Shown here: in pieces, positions 1 to 7,675 of the stretch | Layout: each line of letters begins with the position of its first letter | How positions within the stretch are numbered: the first letter of the stretch is position 1 | Source: CAZQLE01 sp964593905 | GTDB lineage: Bacteria; Chloroflexota; Anaerolineae; Anaerolineales; Anaerolineaceae | Length of the DNA: 10,341 nt | NCBI GenBank assembly: GCA_964593905.1 | Contig: CAZQLE010000143.1 | Location: 1 to 10,341, forward strand | Reading direction: 5' to 3' | Translations under genes and position numbers: made by a program | Notes under the pieces: model-generated | Seen by the model: only the letters and a program-made list of their open reading frames with translations | The model's database searches: none | What the model was told of the DNA's origin: nothing

Positions 1-1
1 G

Positions 2-814
2 GTGGTTGCCGCTTCGGTGCTGGTGGGGGTTGGCACGGTGGGCGGGCTGGGCATTTTGCCCACCAACAGCGCGCTGATCGCCGTATTAGCCGGCATCGCT
101 GCCGGTATGATCGCCGGCATGATCAACGGTCTAATCATCACCGAACTGCGCGTCAACCCGACCATCGCCACCCTGGGCACCCTGGCCGCCTTTGCCGGCA
201 TTGCCTTCCTGCTCGTGCCCGATGGCAAACCCATCGGTGTGCTTACGCAACCCGATTTCACCTACCTTGCGCAGGGCCGGTTTCTAATCGACGTGGCTGT
301 TCCCGCGCTGGGCGGCACCAAATGGACCGGCATCCCCGTTCTGACGGTGATCTTCGTGGCTGTAGCGATCATCGTGCATGTTATCATGCGCTATACCGAT
401 TTCGGGCGCGCCATTTACGCCATCGGCGGCAACGCTACCGCTGCCCGCCTGGCCGGCATCAACATCTCGCGCGTGCGCGTGATCATGTACATGCTCTCCG
501 GCGCCATCGCCGGTCTGGCGGGTGTGCTGCTCACAGCCCGCACCACCTCGGGTAACCCGGTCAACGGCACCGGTCTGGAACTACAGGCTATCACCGCCGT
601 CTATCTGGGCGGCGCAGCCACAGCCGGCGGCAAGGGCACCATCTTTGGCACCTTCCTGGCGGTGATTCTGGTGGGTGTGCTAAATAACGGCATGAACCTG
701 CTCGGCTTCAACACCTTCATCCAGCGCGTGGCGCTCGGCTTATTGCTGGTTGCGGCTGTGGCAATTTCACAGGCCCGCCAGGCTCGCGCCGAACGCGCCC
801 GCACCCGCATCTAA
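2..814 (+). CDS. Ribose/sugar-type ABC transporter permease, 5'-truncated by window edge
   Basis: Membrane permease of a carbohydrate ABC importer of the RbsC/XylH/AraH family (BPD_transp_2). It would pass a sugar or polyol across the inner membrane together with an ATPase and a periplasmic binding protein, neither of which is in the window. The visible 270 residues are almost entirely hydrophobic helices. They carry the family signatures: NGLIITELRVNPTIATLGT near residues 43-61, the cytoplasmic loop DFGRAIYAIGGNATAARLAG from residue 133, the LSGAIAGLAGVLLTAR helix, and GGAATAGGKGTIFGTFLAVIL before the last helices. The family is usually about 320-340 residues, so some 50-70 N-terminal residues lie upstream; the GTG at 2 is probably an internal valine. 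The stop is TAA at 812-814. The substrate cannot be read from sequence; ribose, xylose, inositol and other sugars are all handled by this family. Confidence 0.93.
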   Translation: MVAASVLVGVGTVGGLGILPTNSALIAVLAGIAAGMIAGMINGLIITELRVNPTIATLGTLAAFAGIAFLLVPDGKPIGVLTQPDFTYLAQGRFLIDVAVPALGGTKWTGIPVLTVIFVAVAIIVHVIMRYTDFGRAIYAIGGNATAARLAGINISRVRVIMYMLSGAIAGLAGVLLTARTTSGNPVNGTGLELQAITAVYLGGAATAGGKGTIFGTFLAVILVGVLNNGMNLLGFNTFIQRVALGLLLVAAVAISQARQARAERARTRI

Positions 815-863
815 AACCAGCAAAAAAGGTCTCAGCAGAGGCCCTCAAATTTGACCGTACACC

Positions 864-903
864 TCAAACCTGGCCGTTTCCTCGTAGAAACGTCCAGGTT
901 TGA
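864..903 (+). terminator. Strong hairpin after the permease gene (possible terminator, attenuator or processing site)
   Basis: Arms 864-880 and 887-903 are 17 bases each and pair at 16 of 17 positions (a C/T mismatch at 874/893) around a 6-base loop, 881-886. The hairpin lies 50 bases after the permease stop. It is followed by AAATAAATAG rather than a T run, so it is not a textbook intrinsic terminator. It could reduce read-through, stabilise the upstream mRNA or be a processing site between transporter and enzyme genes. The structure is certain at the base-pair level; the role is inference. Confidence 0.5.
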
Positions 904-918
904 AATAAATAGACCCAG

Positions 919-950
919 CCAGGCCGGGGCAGATCGTCTGCGGTCTGGCC
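919..950 (+). other. Second, shorter hairpin in the permease-UroD spacer
   Basis: GCAGA (929-933) and TCTGC (937-941) form a perfect 5-base stem around TCG. Outer complementary blocks (CCAG 919-922 with CTGG 945-948, or GGCC 922-925 with GGCC 947-950) can extend it with bulges. It follows the first hairpin by 15 bases and precedes the UroD gene. With that hairpin it accounts for most of the 200-base spacer 815-1014. I saw no convincing -35/-10 pair there. Role unknown. Confidence 0.35.
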
Positions 951-1003
951 GCCTAACAATTTCACCCATATGTGGCGGGTCTTTCAACCCACCCGCTGCC
1001 ACC

Positions 1004-1010
1004 AAAGGGG
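1004..1010 (+). promoter_or_regulatory. Ribosome binding site that sets the start of the first UroD-family gene
   Basis: AAAGGGG lies 4 bases before the ATG at 1015. An in-frame ATG at 970 would add 15 residues (MWRVFQPTRCHQRGI) that do not resemble the family N-terminus and has no purine-rich site ahead of it. The family-like start MKSRDRVLMALQHETPDR begins at 1015. Confidence 0.75.
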
Positions 1011-1014
1011 AATC

Positions 1015-2103
1015 ATGAAATCTCGAGACCGCGTATTAATGGCATTACAGCACGAAACGCCGGATCGCTGCCCGATGCAGATCTCTTTCACGCCCGAATT
1101 TGCCAACCGTCTGCAGACAGAAATGAAGATCGAAGGCGAAAAACTTCATAACCCGCATGGGGGTGGGAACACCTATGAGATGGAACGTGCCCTGGGGCAG
1201 GATCTACTGCTCACATCGGTGGGCTGGGCCAACTCATACTATCAGGATGAGCAAAATTATGTGGATGAATGGGGGGTCGGCTGGCGTTCGACCGAATATA
1301 GCACGCCCTTTGGCAAAGGCCGCTACACCGAAATTCACGGCAACCCGTTGGCCGATGAGCGCGCCATCTCTGCTTACCAGGCTCCCGACCCAACCCGCCC
1401 CGAGCTTTATCGCGAAGCTGAATGGGTGCTGCGCAACTTCAAAGAAGCGTATTATATCGTTGGTGTGACCGTGACCACCATTTTTGAAACCGCCTGGGCG
1501 CTGCGCGGTTTCGAACGCATTCTGGCCGATTTTGCGCTCAACCCCGATATCGCCGAAGCCGTGCTTGACATCCCCTACCAGTACCATTTGACTGCCGCTA
1601 AAAAGCTGACCCATATGGGGGTGGATATGATCTGGCTGGGAGATGATGTTGGAGCGCAGAATGCCATGATCATCTCCCCCAAAATGTGGCGGCGCTTCTT
1701 AAAACCGCGCATGGCAAACTTTATCGCCGAATTAAAGGCCATCAACCCGGCCGTGAAGGTTGCCTATCATTCAGACGGCAATATTTACCCGATCATCCCC
1801 GATTTGATTGAAATTGGGCTGGATGTGCTCAACCCGGTTCAACCGGCCAGCATGGACCCGGTCAAACTTAAGCAAGATTATGGCGACAAATTGTGCTTCT
1901 GGGGCTCTATCGACGAGCAGCACACGCTGCCTTTTGGCTCAGCAGCCGATGTGGAGGCCGAGGTATGCGCCCGCTTGAAAACGCTGGGCAGACAGGGCGG
2001 TTTAATTCTGGGGCCAACCCATCATGTGCAACTGGATACCCCCATGGACAATTTCTGGGCGATGGTCAACACCATTACCCGCACCCCTTATGCCAAAAGC
2101 TGA
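1015..2103 (+). CDS. Uroporphyrinogen decarboxylase (UroD) superfamily protein, substrate unknown
   Basis: A 362-residue cytosolic protein with the UroD/MtaA-type TIM-barrel fold. Recognisable family signatures are the N-terminus SRDRVLMALQHETPDRCPMQ, the motif GDDVGAQNAMIISPKMW from residue 209, the strand and loop KVAYHSDGN with H252 and D254, IGLDVLNPVQP, FWGSIDEQHTLPFG, and the C-terminal GPTHHVQLDTPMDNFW from residue 333. In corrinoid methyltransferases of this superfamily (MtaA, MtbA, CmuA) zinc is held by an HxC pair plus a later Cys. Here the pair reads H-S-D and the later site reads T-H-H, so that zinc-thiolate site is absent. It is not a haem-pathway HemE by motif or context: it follows a sugar permease gene and precedes a second UroD paralog, a DUF5107/TPR gene and an epimerase. 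It may act on a carboxylated or O-methylated sugar derivative, but nothing in the sequence proves that. Stop TGA at 2101-2103; the next gene starts 87 bases later. Confidence 0.88.
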   Translation: MKSRDRVLMALQHETPDRCPMQISFTPEFANRLQTEMKIEGEKLHNPHGGGNTYEMERALGQDLLLTSVGWANSYYQDEQNYVDEWGVGWRSTEYSTPFGKGRYTEIHGNPLADERAISAYQAPDPTRPELYREAEWVLRNFKEAYYIVGVTVTTIFETAWALRGFERILADFALNPDIAEAVLDIPYQYHLTAAKKLTHMGVDMIWLGDDVGAQNAMIISPKMWRRFLKPRMANFIAELKAINPAVKVAYHSDGNIYPIIPDLIEIGLDVLNPVQPASMDPVKLKQDYGDKLCFWGSIDEQHTLPFGSAADVEAEVCARLKTLGRQGGLILGPTHHVQLDTPMDNFWAMVNTITRTPYAKS

Positions 2104-2190
2104 CCGGGTGCCAGCGCATTCATCTCTCAGACATCTCTAAAGTCTCATACCCCCCGAAATTTTCAGGTGCTTTGAAAGGCAGGAACTGCG

Positions 2191-3349
2191 ATGAACAACC
2201 TTGAACGGTTTAAGCGAACAATTCAGTGGCAGCCCGTCGACCGCATTCTGACATACGACTTTCTGGATAACCGCCAAATTCTGATCGAGCACGGCGGCTA
2301 TGACCCCTCTCGATCTTACACGTTTGAAGAGTTGATCGAGGTCAACGGCCGCGCCTGGAAAAATATCGGGGTAAATGTTACCCGTTCGGTTCACGACCCG
2401 GTCAACCACTGGATGGGCGGAAAAATCACTAATTGGATCCGCTTTTTTGGCGTTGACCCCGGCAACTGGGAAGTCAGCCAGGCCGGAGATACGGCCTGGA
2501 TTTCAAAGCGGCCCTTCCGAACCCTGAAAGAGCTTGAAAAACACATGCCGCACATGCCGCGCTATGAAGAGGTGCGCGACTGGTACCAACCGTTTATCCG
2601 GCAGGTGCAGCAGGCGTTTGCACAGTACGACATTGTCTTTGTCGGGGCGGTCGAAGGCCCGCTGTGCGATGCCTATACCTACATGGATATGGAGCTGTTT
2701 GCCCAGGCAATTTACGATGCCCCTGAGCTGCTGTCACATATCATGGATTGCACGGGCATGTTTTCGGCCCATATCGCCCGCGCATATGCCGAAGTGAGCG
2801 AGGTTCCGCTGTTGTTTATGGGCGAAGATATCTCGGGCAGCACCGGGCCGATCTTTAACCCCAAATTTGTGCGCAAAGAGGGTCTGCCGCGCTGGAAGTG
2901 GATCAGCGCTCCCATCAAAGAAAAAGGGATGAAGTTCCTGTTTCATACCGATGGCCGCTACGGGGCCTTTTNNNNNNNNNNTGATCTTCGGCGATTTTGA
3001 GGCCGACGGGCTGAACCCCATCGAACGTAACGGCTGCAACGACATCTTTGAGATTCGCAATGAATATCCCGATCGGCTGCTGTTTGGCAATGTGTGCTGC
3101 ATTCACACTTTGCCGCACGGCACGGTGGGAGATGTTGAAGACGAGACCCTGGAACTGATTGAAAAGATTGGTCCCCAGGGCGGCATATTGATTGGATCAT
3201 CCAGCGAAGTGCATGACGCCGTGCCGGTGAAAAACGCCGCCGCCATGTATCAGACCGTCCACGAATATGGGGCCTACCCGATCAACGTCGAACGCATTCA
3301 GGCCAGGCGGGCCGAATTGAAAAAAACGGGCGCGCTCAAGCTCCGCTGA
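2191..3349 (+). CDS. Second UroD superfamily protein, interrupted by an assembly gap
   Basis: A divergent paralog of the preceding gene, of the same fold and size class (383 residues encoded by the known bases). AGGA at 2181-2184 precedes the ATG by 6 bases. Family signatures are NNLERFKRTIQWQPVDRIL at the start, FVGAVEGPLCDAYTYMD, the motif GEDISGSTGPIFNP from residue 211 (matching GDD... in the paralog), FHTDGR with H252 and D254, then after the gap DGLNPIERNGC, CCIHTLPHGT and IGSSSEVHDAVPVKN. The zinc-Cys pattern of MtaA-type methyltransferases is again absent (HTD, and SSSE at the later site). The ten N at 2972-2981 put the two halves in different frames. The known bases sum to a multiple of three, so the gene is probably intact and the gap size wrong. 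Stop TGA at 3347-3349, 15 bases before the next gene, so co-expression is likely. Substrate unknown. Confidence 0.87.
2972..2981. other. Run of 10 N inside the second UroD gene (assembly gap, wrong length)
   Basis: Upstream bases read in the frame starting at 2191 to ...HTDGRYGAF. Downstream bases read in a different frame from IFGDFEADGLNPIE to the stop. A single protein needs a gap that is a multiple of three bases, so ten is a placeholder. Aligned with the paralog (H252 to the D of DVLNP is 18 residues), about three missing bases would restore equal spacing; zero would leave it one residue short. Confidence 0.85.
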
Positions 3350-3364
3350 GAAAGAGAGAGCCTC

Positions 3365-6300
3365 ATGTCAGACAGGGTGCAGGCCTGGTCAGAAACTGTC
3401 AAAATTCCCACCTACAAAATTGGCCCGCCAGATAAAAACCCGATGTTTCTGGAAAAGCGGGTGTATCAGGGCAGCAGCGGTGTGGTTTACCCTCACCCGG
3501 TGATCGACCGCGTCTTTGACGAAAAAGAAGACAAAGCATATACCGCCGTTTATCTTGAAAATCGCTACCTCAAGCTGATGATCCTGCCCGAGATCGGCGG
3601 ACGGGTGCAAATGGCGTTGGATAAAACCAACGGCTATCATTTTGTCTATTACAACCGCGTCATCAAACCGGCTCTGGTCGGGCTGGCCGGGCCGTGGATC
3701 TCAGGCGGCGTCGAGTTTAACTGGCCGCAGCACCACCGCCCCAGCACCTTTGACCCGCTGGACTGGTCGATTGTAGAAAACGCCGATGGCAGCCAGACCG
3801 TCTGGTGCAGTGAAATTGAGCACATGTTTCACACCAAAGGGATGCACGGTTTTACGCTGCATCCCGGACGGGCTTATTTTGAAATCAACGTCCAGCTCTA
3901 CAACCGCACCTCTGAGCCGCAGACCTTTTTGTGGTGGGCCAACCCGGCCGTCCATGTGCATGACGAATATCAATCAGTCTTCCCGCCAGATGTGCACGCC
4001 GTAATGGACCACGGCAAGCGGGATGTCTCCACCTTCCCCATCGCAACCGGCACCTATTACAAGGTCAACTACGCTCCCGGCACCGATATCAGCCGCTATA
4101 AAAATATTCCCGTGCCCACCTCGTATATGGCTTATCACTCCGATTTTGATTTCATGGGTGATTACGACTATCGCGCCCGGGCCGGAATGTTGCACATTGC
4201 CAACCATCATGTGGTGCCGGGCAAAAAACAGTGGACCTGGGGCAACAGCGATTTTGGGCAGGCCTGGGACCGCCAGTTGACCGATGAAGACGGCCCCTAT
4301 ATTGAGCTGATGTGCGGCGCCTATACCGACAACCAGCCCGATTTTTCCTGGATCCAACCCGGCGAAGAAAAATCGTTCACCCAGATTTTTATGCCCTACC
4401 AGCAAATTGGCCCGGCTTGCAACGCCAACGAGCACGCCGCGCTCAACCTGCGCGTGGAAGATGGCGCCGCCCACTTTGGCGTCTATGTCTCTGCCCCGCG
4501 CACGGTGACGGTGGCGCTGTTCTGTCAGGGGCGGTTGGTCTATGAAAAACAGGCCGAACTGGAGCCCCAAACCGTGCTGTGCGATCAGGCCGCCCTACCA
4601 GCCGGGATCACACCCGGCGATTTGACCCTGAAGATCTTCAGCGCCGGCGCCCTGCTGCTAGAGTTCTCTCCGCTGCCCGACGAAAAGCCCGAAATTCCGT
4701 CCCCGGCCGTGCCGGCCCCCGCTCCGCAAGATATTCAGAGCAGCGAAGAACTGTACCTGAACGGTTTGCATCTTGAGCAATACCGCCACGCCACCTACCC
4801 GCCAGAGNNNNNNNNNNCGCCAGAGCCTTATTATCTCGAAGCGCTGCGCCGCGACCCCGGCGACAGCCGCTGCAACAATGCCCTGGGGCTGCTGCTTTAC
4901 CGCCGCGGCAAGTTTGCCGAAGCCGAAAACCATTTCCGCGCCGCCGTCCGGCGTCAGACGCTGCGCAACCCCAACCCCTATGACGGCGAAGCCTGCTACA
5001 ACCTGGGCCTGGCGTTGAAGATGCAGGGGCGCTTTTCAGATGCATTCGCGGCCTTTCACAAGGCGGTCTGGAATGCCGCCTGGCAGGATGCGGCCTATTT
5101 TGAGCTGGCCCGTCTTGCCAGCCGCAAAGGCGACTATGCCCGCGCGCTCGAGGATGCCGGGCGCAGCCTGAACCGCAACTGGCGGCACCATCAGGCCCGC
5201 CACCTGAAAATTGCCCTGCTGCGCCGCATGGGGCACAAAGCACTGGCCCAGACCGAAACGATGCTGAGTCTGGAACTGGATGCGCTCGAACCCGGTGCGC
5301 TGTGGGAACGCTTTCTGCTGGACGGCGACCCAACCTTTGAGCAAAAATTCCGCGCCGACCCCGAGCTTCGCACTGCCCTGGCGCTGGATTATACCCAGGC
5401 CGGTCTGTACGATGAAGCCGCCGGTCTGCTGCAAGCACCGGCCGCCCACCTTCCCCTGGCCGCTTATACCCTGGGCTGGGTGTTGACTCAGGCCGGCAAA
5501 CCCGCCGCCGCCCAGGCGGTATTCCTCCAGGCGGCAGCCCTCAGCCCGGATTACTGCTTCCCCAACCGGCTGGAAGATGTGCTGATTCTTGAAACGGCCC
5601 GGCGCGCCAACCCGCAAGATGCCCGCGCCCCCTACTACCTGGGCAATTTCTGGTATGCCCACCGGCGTTATGATGAAGCAATTGACTGCTGGGAAAACGC
5701 CCGCGAACTGGACCCCCATTTTGCCACCGTGTGGCGCAACCTGGGCCTGGCCTATTACAACAAACGCGGCGACGCCGCCCGCGCCCTGGCCTGTTTTGAA
5801 CAGGCCTTTGCCCTGAACCCGAGCGATGCACGCGTGTTTTTTGAACTGGACCAGTTGTGTAAACGCCTCAACCGCGCACCGCAGGAACGCCTGGAAAAAT
5901 TGCAGCAGTATGCCCACCTGGTGGAACAGCGCGACGATCTTGCCATTGAAATGATCAGCCTGCTCAACCTGCTGGACCGCCCCGATGAAGCCTATGCGCA
6001 AATAATGAAGCGCACCTTTCATCCCTGGGAAGGCGGCGAAGGCAAGGTGACCGGTCAGTATGTCGCCAGCCTGACAGCCCTCGCGCGCAAAAAGATGGCA
6101 GCCGGAAGGCCGCAGGAGGCCATTGCCCTGCTGATGCGGGCACAGGGATACCCCGCCAACCTCGGTGAAGGCAAACTTTACGGCGCGCAGGAAAACAACC
6201 TCCTCTATTCTCTGGGCTGCGCCTGTGAATTGCTTGACCAACCAGAAGCAGCCCGCGCCTGGTTCGAGCGCGCCTCATCCGGGTTAAGCGAGCCCACCTC

Positions 6301-6649
6301 GGCCATGTACTACAATGATCAGCCCCCCGACAGCATCTACTATCAGGGGTTGGCCTGCCTCAAACTCAACCGCGGCGAAGACGCCCGGTCCATTTTCAAC
6401 CGGCTGATCCATTATGGCCGTGCCCACCTCAACGATGAAATCAAGATGGATTACTTCGCCGTATCGCTGCCCGATTTTCTGGTTTTTGAACAGGATCTGA
6501 ATGAGCGTAACCGCCTGCACTGTCACTATATGATGGGGCTTGGTTCGCTCGGTCTGAAAGACCTCAACACCGCAAAAAAGCATCTGGAGGCCGTCCTGGC
6601 AGCAGATGTCTACCATTTCGGGGCAGCACTGCACCGTAATTTTGAATAA
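3365..6649 (+). CDS. DUF5107 domain protein with long C-terminal TPR array
   Basis: A 1094-residue protein (counting the N-filled codons). ATG 3365 follows GAGAG at 3356-3360. There is no signal peptide or membrane helix, so it is probably cytosolic. Residues about 35-345 form an aldose-epimerase-like beta domain (DUF5107): M72-ILPEIGGRV, the conserved GGVEFNWPQHH (G114 to H124, with E117), then TFLWWANPAVHVHDEYQ. Residues about 345-450 look like a beta-rich linker domain ending in a Pro-rich stretch (EIPSPAVPAPAPQ). From about residue 480 onward helical TPR-type repeats dominate, for example NNALGLLLYRRGKFAEAENHF, YNLGLALKMQGRFSDAF and LGNFWYAHRRYDEAIDCWE. Two glycine-rich motifs interrupt them, HPWEGGEGK (H886) and NLGEGKL (about residue 933). 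Members of this family are uncharacterised as far as I know. The fold suggests sugar binding or anomer/epimer chemistry, with the TPR part as a scaffold. It sits between UroD genes and an epimerase gene, in an apparent operon. Confidence 0.85.
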   Translation: MSDRVQAWSETVKIPTYKIGPPDKNPMFLEKRVYQGSSGVVYPHPVIDRVFDEKEDKAYTAVYLENRYLKLMILPEIGGRVQMALDKTNGYHFVYYNRVIKPALVGLAGPWISGGVEFNWPQHHRPSTFDPLDWSIVENADGSQTVWCSEIEHMFHTKGMHGFTLHPGRAYFEINVQLYNRTSEPQTFLWWANPAVHVHDEYQSVFPPDVHAVMDHGKRDVSTFPIATGTYYKVNYAPGTDISRYKNIPVPTSYMAYHSDFDFMGDYDYRARAGMLHIANHHVVPGKKQWTWGNSDFGQAWDRQLTDEDGPYIELMCGAYTDNQPDFSWIQPGEEKSFTQIFMPYQQIGPACNANEHAALNLRVEDGAAHFGVYVSAPRTVTVALFCQGRLVYEKQAELEPQTVLCDQAALPAGITPGDLTLKIFSAGALLLEFSPLPDEKPEIPSPAVPAPAPQDIQSSEELYLNGLHLEQYRHATYPPEXXXXPEPYYLEALRRDPGDSRCNNALGLLLYRRGKFAEAENHFRAAVRRQTLRNPNPYDGEACYNLGLALKMQGRFSDAFAAFHKAVWNAAWQDAAYFELARLASRKGDYARALEDAGRSLNRNWRHHQARHLKIALLRRMGHKALAQTETMLSLELDALEPGALWERFLLDGDPTFEQKFRADPELRTALALDYTQAGLYDEAAGLLQAPAAHLPLAAYTLGWVLTQAGKPAAAQAVFLQAAALSPDYCFPNRLEDVLILETARRANPQDARAPYYLGNFWYAHRRYDEAIDCWENARELDPHFATVWRNLGLAYYNKRGDAARALACFEQAFALNPSDARVFFELDQLCKRLNRAPQERLEKLQQYAHLVEQRDDLAIEMISLLNLLDRPDEAYAQIMKRTFHPWEGGEGKVTGQYVASLTALARKKMAAGRPQEAIALLMRAQGYPANLGEGKLYGAQENNLLYSLGCACELLDQPEAARAWFERASSGLSEPTSAMYYNDQPPDSIYYQGLACLKLNRGEDARSIFNRLIHYGRAHLNDEIKMDYFAVSLPDFLVFEQDLNERNRLHCHYMMGLGSLGLKDLNTAKKHLEAVLAADVYHFGAALHRNFE
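4800..4825 (+). other. Run of 10 N flanked by the same 8-mer (likely false gap)
   Basis: CGCCAGAG occurs immediately before (4800-4807) and immediately after (4818-4825) the ten N at 4808-4817. Collapsing the two copies removes 18 bases, keeps the frame and yields the continuous protein YRHATYPPEPYYLEALRRDP. The simplest reading is two contigs overlapping by 8 bases, joined by scaffolding with a placeholder gap. The true protein would then be 1088 residues. Confidence 0.8.
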
Positions 6650-6656
6650 CAACCGT

Positions 6657-6661
6657 GAGAG
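6657..6661 (+). promoter_or_regulatory. Ribosome binding site setting the start of the epimerase-like gene
   Basis: GAGAG lies 5 bases before the ATG at 6667. A GTG at 6655 is also in frame, but it overlaps this site and starts only 5 bases after the previous stop, with nothing SD-like just ahead of it. The ATG start (MTDIFNSTWHDF) is preferred. Confidence 0.6.
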
Positions 6662-6666
6662 CCAAC

Positions 6667-7617
6667 ATGACCGATATTTTCAATTCAACCTGGCATGATT
6701 TTGCAGCGCTTACGCTGGAAAACGCGCGGCTGCGGGTGGTAATCCTTCCGCAGTTGGGCGCAAAGATCGTCTCGCTATTTGACAAAGCGCACAACCATGA
6801 GTGGCTGGTGCCGCCCATGCGGTCGTTAAAGCAAACCGCCTACGGAGACGATTTTGTCAGCCAGGATATGAGCGGCTGGGATGAGATGATGCCCACCATC
6901 TCGGCCTGTAGCTCAGGCGGCGCCGCGCTGCCCGATCACGGCGAGGTATGGAGCATTCCCTGGGACGTGGAGCAGAGCACACAAGCGGTGGTGTTGTCGG
7001 TTTCGGGCACGGCTGTGCCCTACCGCCTCACCCGTTCGGCTGCGCTGACCAGCGCAGATTGTCTGGAGCTGCGCTACCGCCTCACCGCCTGCGGCGAGGC
7101 CCCGCTGCCGTATCTGTGGGCCGCCCACCCGCAGTTCAACGCCGACCCGCAGACGCGCATTGTGCTGCCCGCGCAGGTAACCGGGCTGATTAACGTCATC
7201 GCGGGCGACCCGGCCTGGGGCGCCGCCGGCACGCTGCACGCCTGGCCGCAGGCTGCCGCCGCAGACGGGTCACTCTGGCAGTTAGACCGCGTGCGCGAGG
7301 TAAGCCACCGTTCCTGCCGCAAGTTCTATGTTCCCCCCGAACTGCCAACCGCCTGGGCCGCACTGGTGCATGAAGGGCTGGGCTGTCAACTGCGGCTGGA
7401 TTGGTCGGCCACCGAACTGCCATACCTGGGGTTGTGGGTGGATGAAGGCACCTACAACGCCCGGCCCGTTGCCGCACCCGAACCCTGCACAGGATATTAT
7501 GACAGCCTGGAGCGAGCCGTGCAAAATGGCAAAGTGCCCGTGCTGGCGCCCGGCGCGCAGCACACCTGGGCCATCCGAATTACCCTGAGCGATCTGGGCC
7601 AGCCAGTTATCAGATGA
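6667..7617 (+). CDS. Aldose 1-epimerase (galactose mutarotase) family protein
   Basis: A 316-residue cytosolic protein of the mutarotase-like superfamily, which interconverts alpha and beta anomers of aldoses or closely related sugars. Catalytic-type residues can be seen at the expected places: H91 in LPDHGEVW, H154 in LWAAHPQFN (the HPxFN signature) and E272 in APEPCTGYYDSLE (the EPxxG general-base motif). The N-terminus (LENARLRVVILPQLGAKIVSLFDK) is the usual first beta hairpin, and SGWDEMMPTISAC is typical of the LacX/YphB-like branch. Length is normal for the family. It starts 17 bases after the DUF5107/TPR gene, so it is probably the last gene of the same transcript. The large upstream protein has a related N-terminal fold, so the locus carries two epimerase-like proteins. 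Specific sugar unknown. Confidence 0.88.
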   Translation: MTDIFNSTWHDFAALTLENARLRVVILPQLGAKIVSLFDKAHNHEWLVPPMRSLKQTAYGDDFVSQDMSGWDEMMPTISACSSGGAALPDHGEVWSIPWDVEQSTQAVVLSVSGTAVPYRLTRSAALTSADCLELRYRLTACGEAPLPYLWAAHPQFNADPQTRIVLPAQVTGLINVIAGDPAWGAAGTLHAWPQAAAADGSLWQLDRVREVSHRSCRKFYVPPELPTAWAALVHEGLGCQLRLDWSATELPYLGLWVDEGTYNARPVAAPEPCTGYYDSLERAVQNGKVPVLAPGAQHTWAIRITLSDLGQPVIR

Positions 7618-7675
7618 TCGTGACGCCCACCGGCATAAAACTCGTGACATACCAGAAATCTGCTGCCAGCCTCAC

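Noticed and set aside
851..879. TTGACC at 851-856 as a -35 element for the UroD operon
   Set aside because: No reasonable -10 lies 16-18 bases downstream; that position falls inside the hairpin stem.
970..1014. Upstream ATG extending the first UroD gene by 15 residues
   Set aside because: No ribosome site, and the extra residues do not fit the family. The AAAGGGG site points to the ATG at 1015.
1015..2103. HemE (true uroporphyrinogen decarboxylase of haem synthesis)
   Set aside because: Motifs match the UroD-like subfamily with HSDG and DTPMDN rather than HemE, there are two adjacent paralogs, and no haem genes are nearby.
5036..6241. Long minus-strand open frame (401 codons) opposite the TPR region
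   Set aside because: It is an antisense shadow of a GC-rich gene. The plus strand has clear domain and TPR patterns, and the minus translation shows no family motif.
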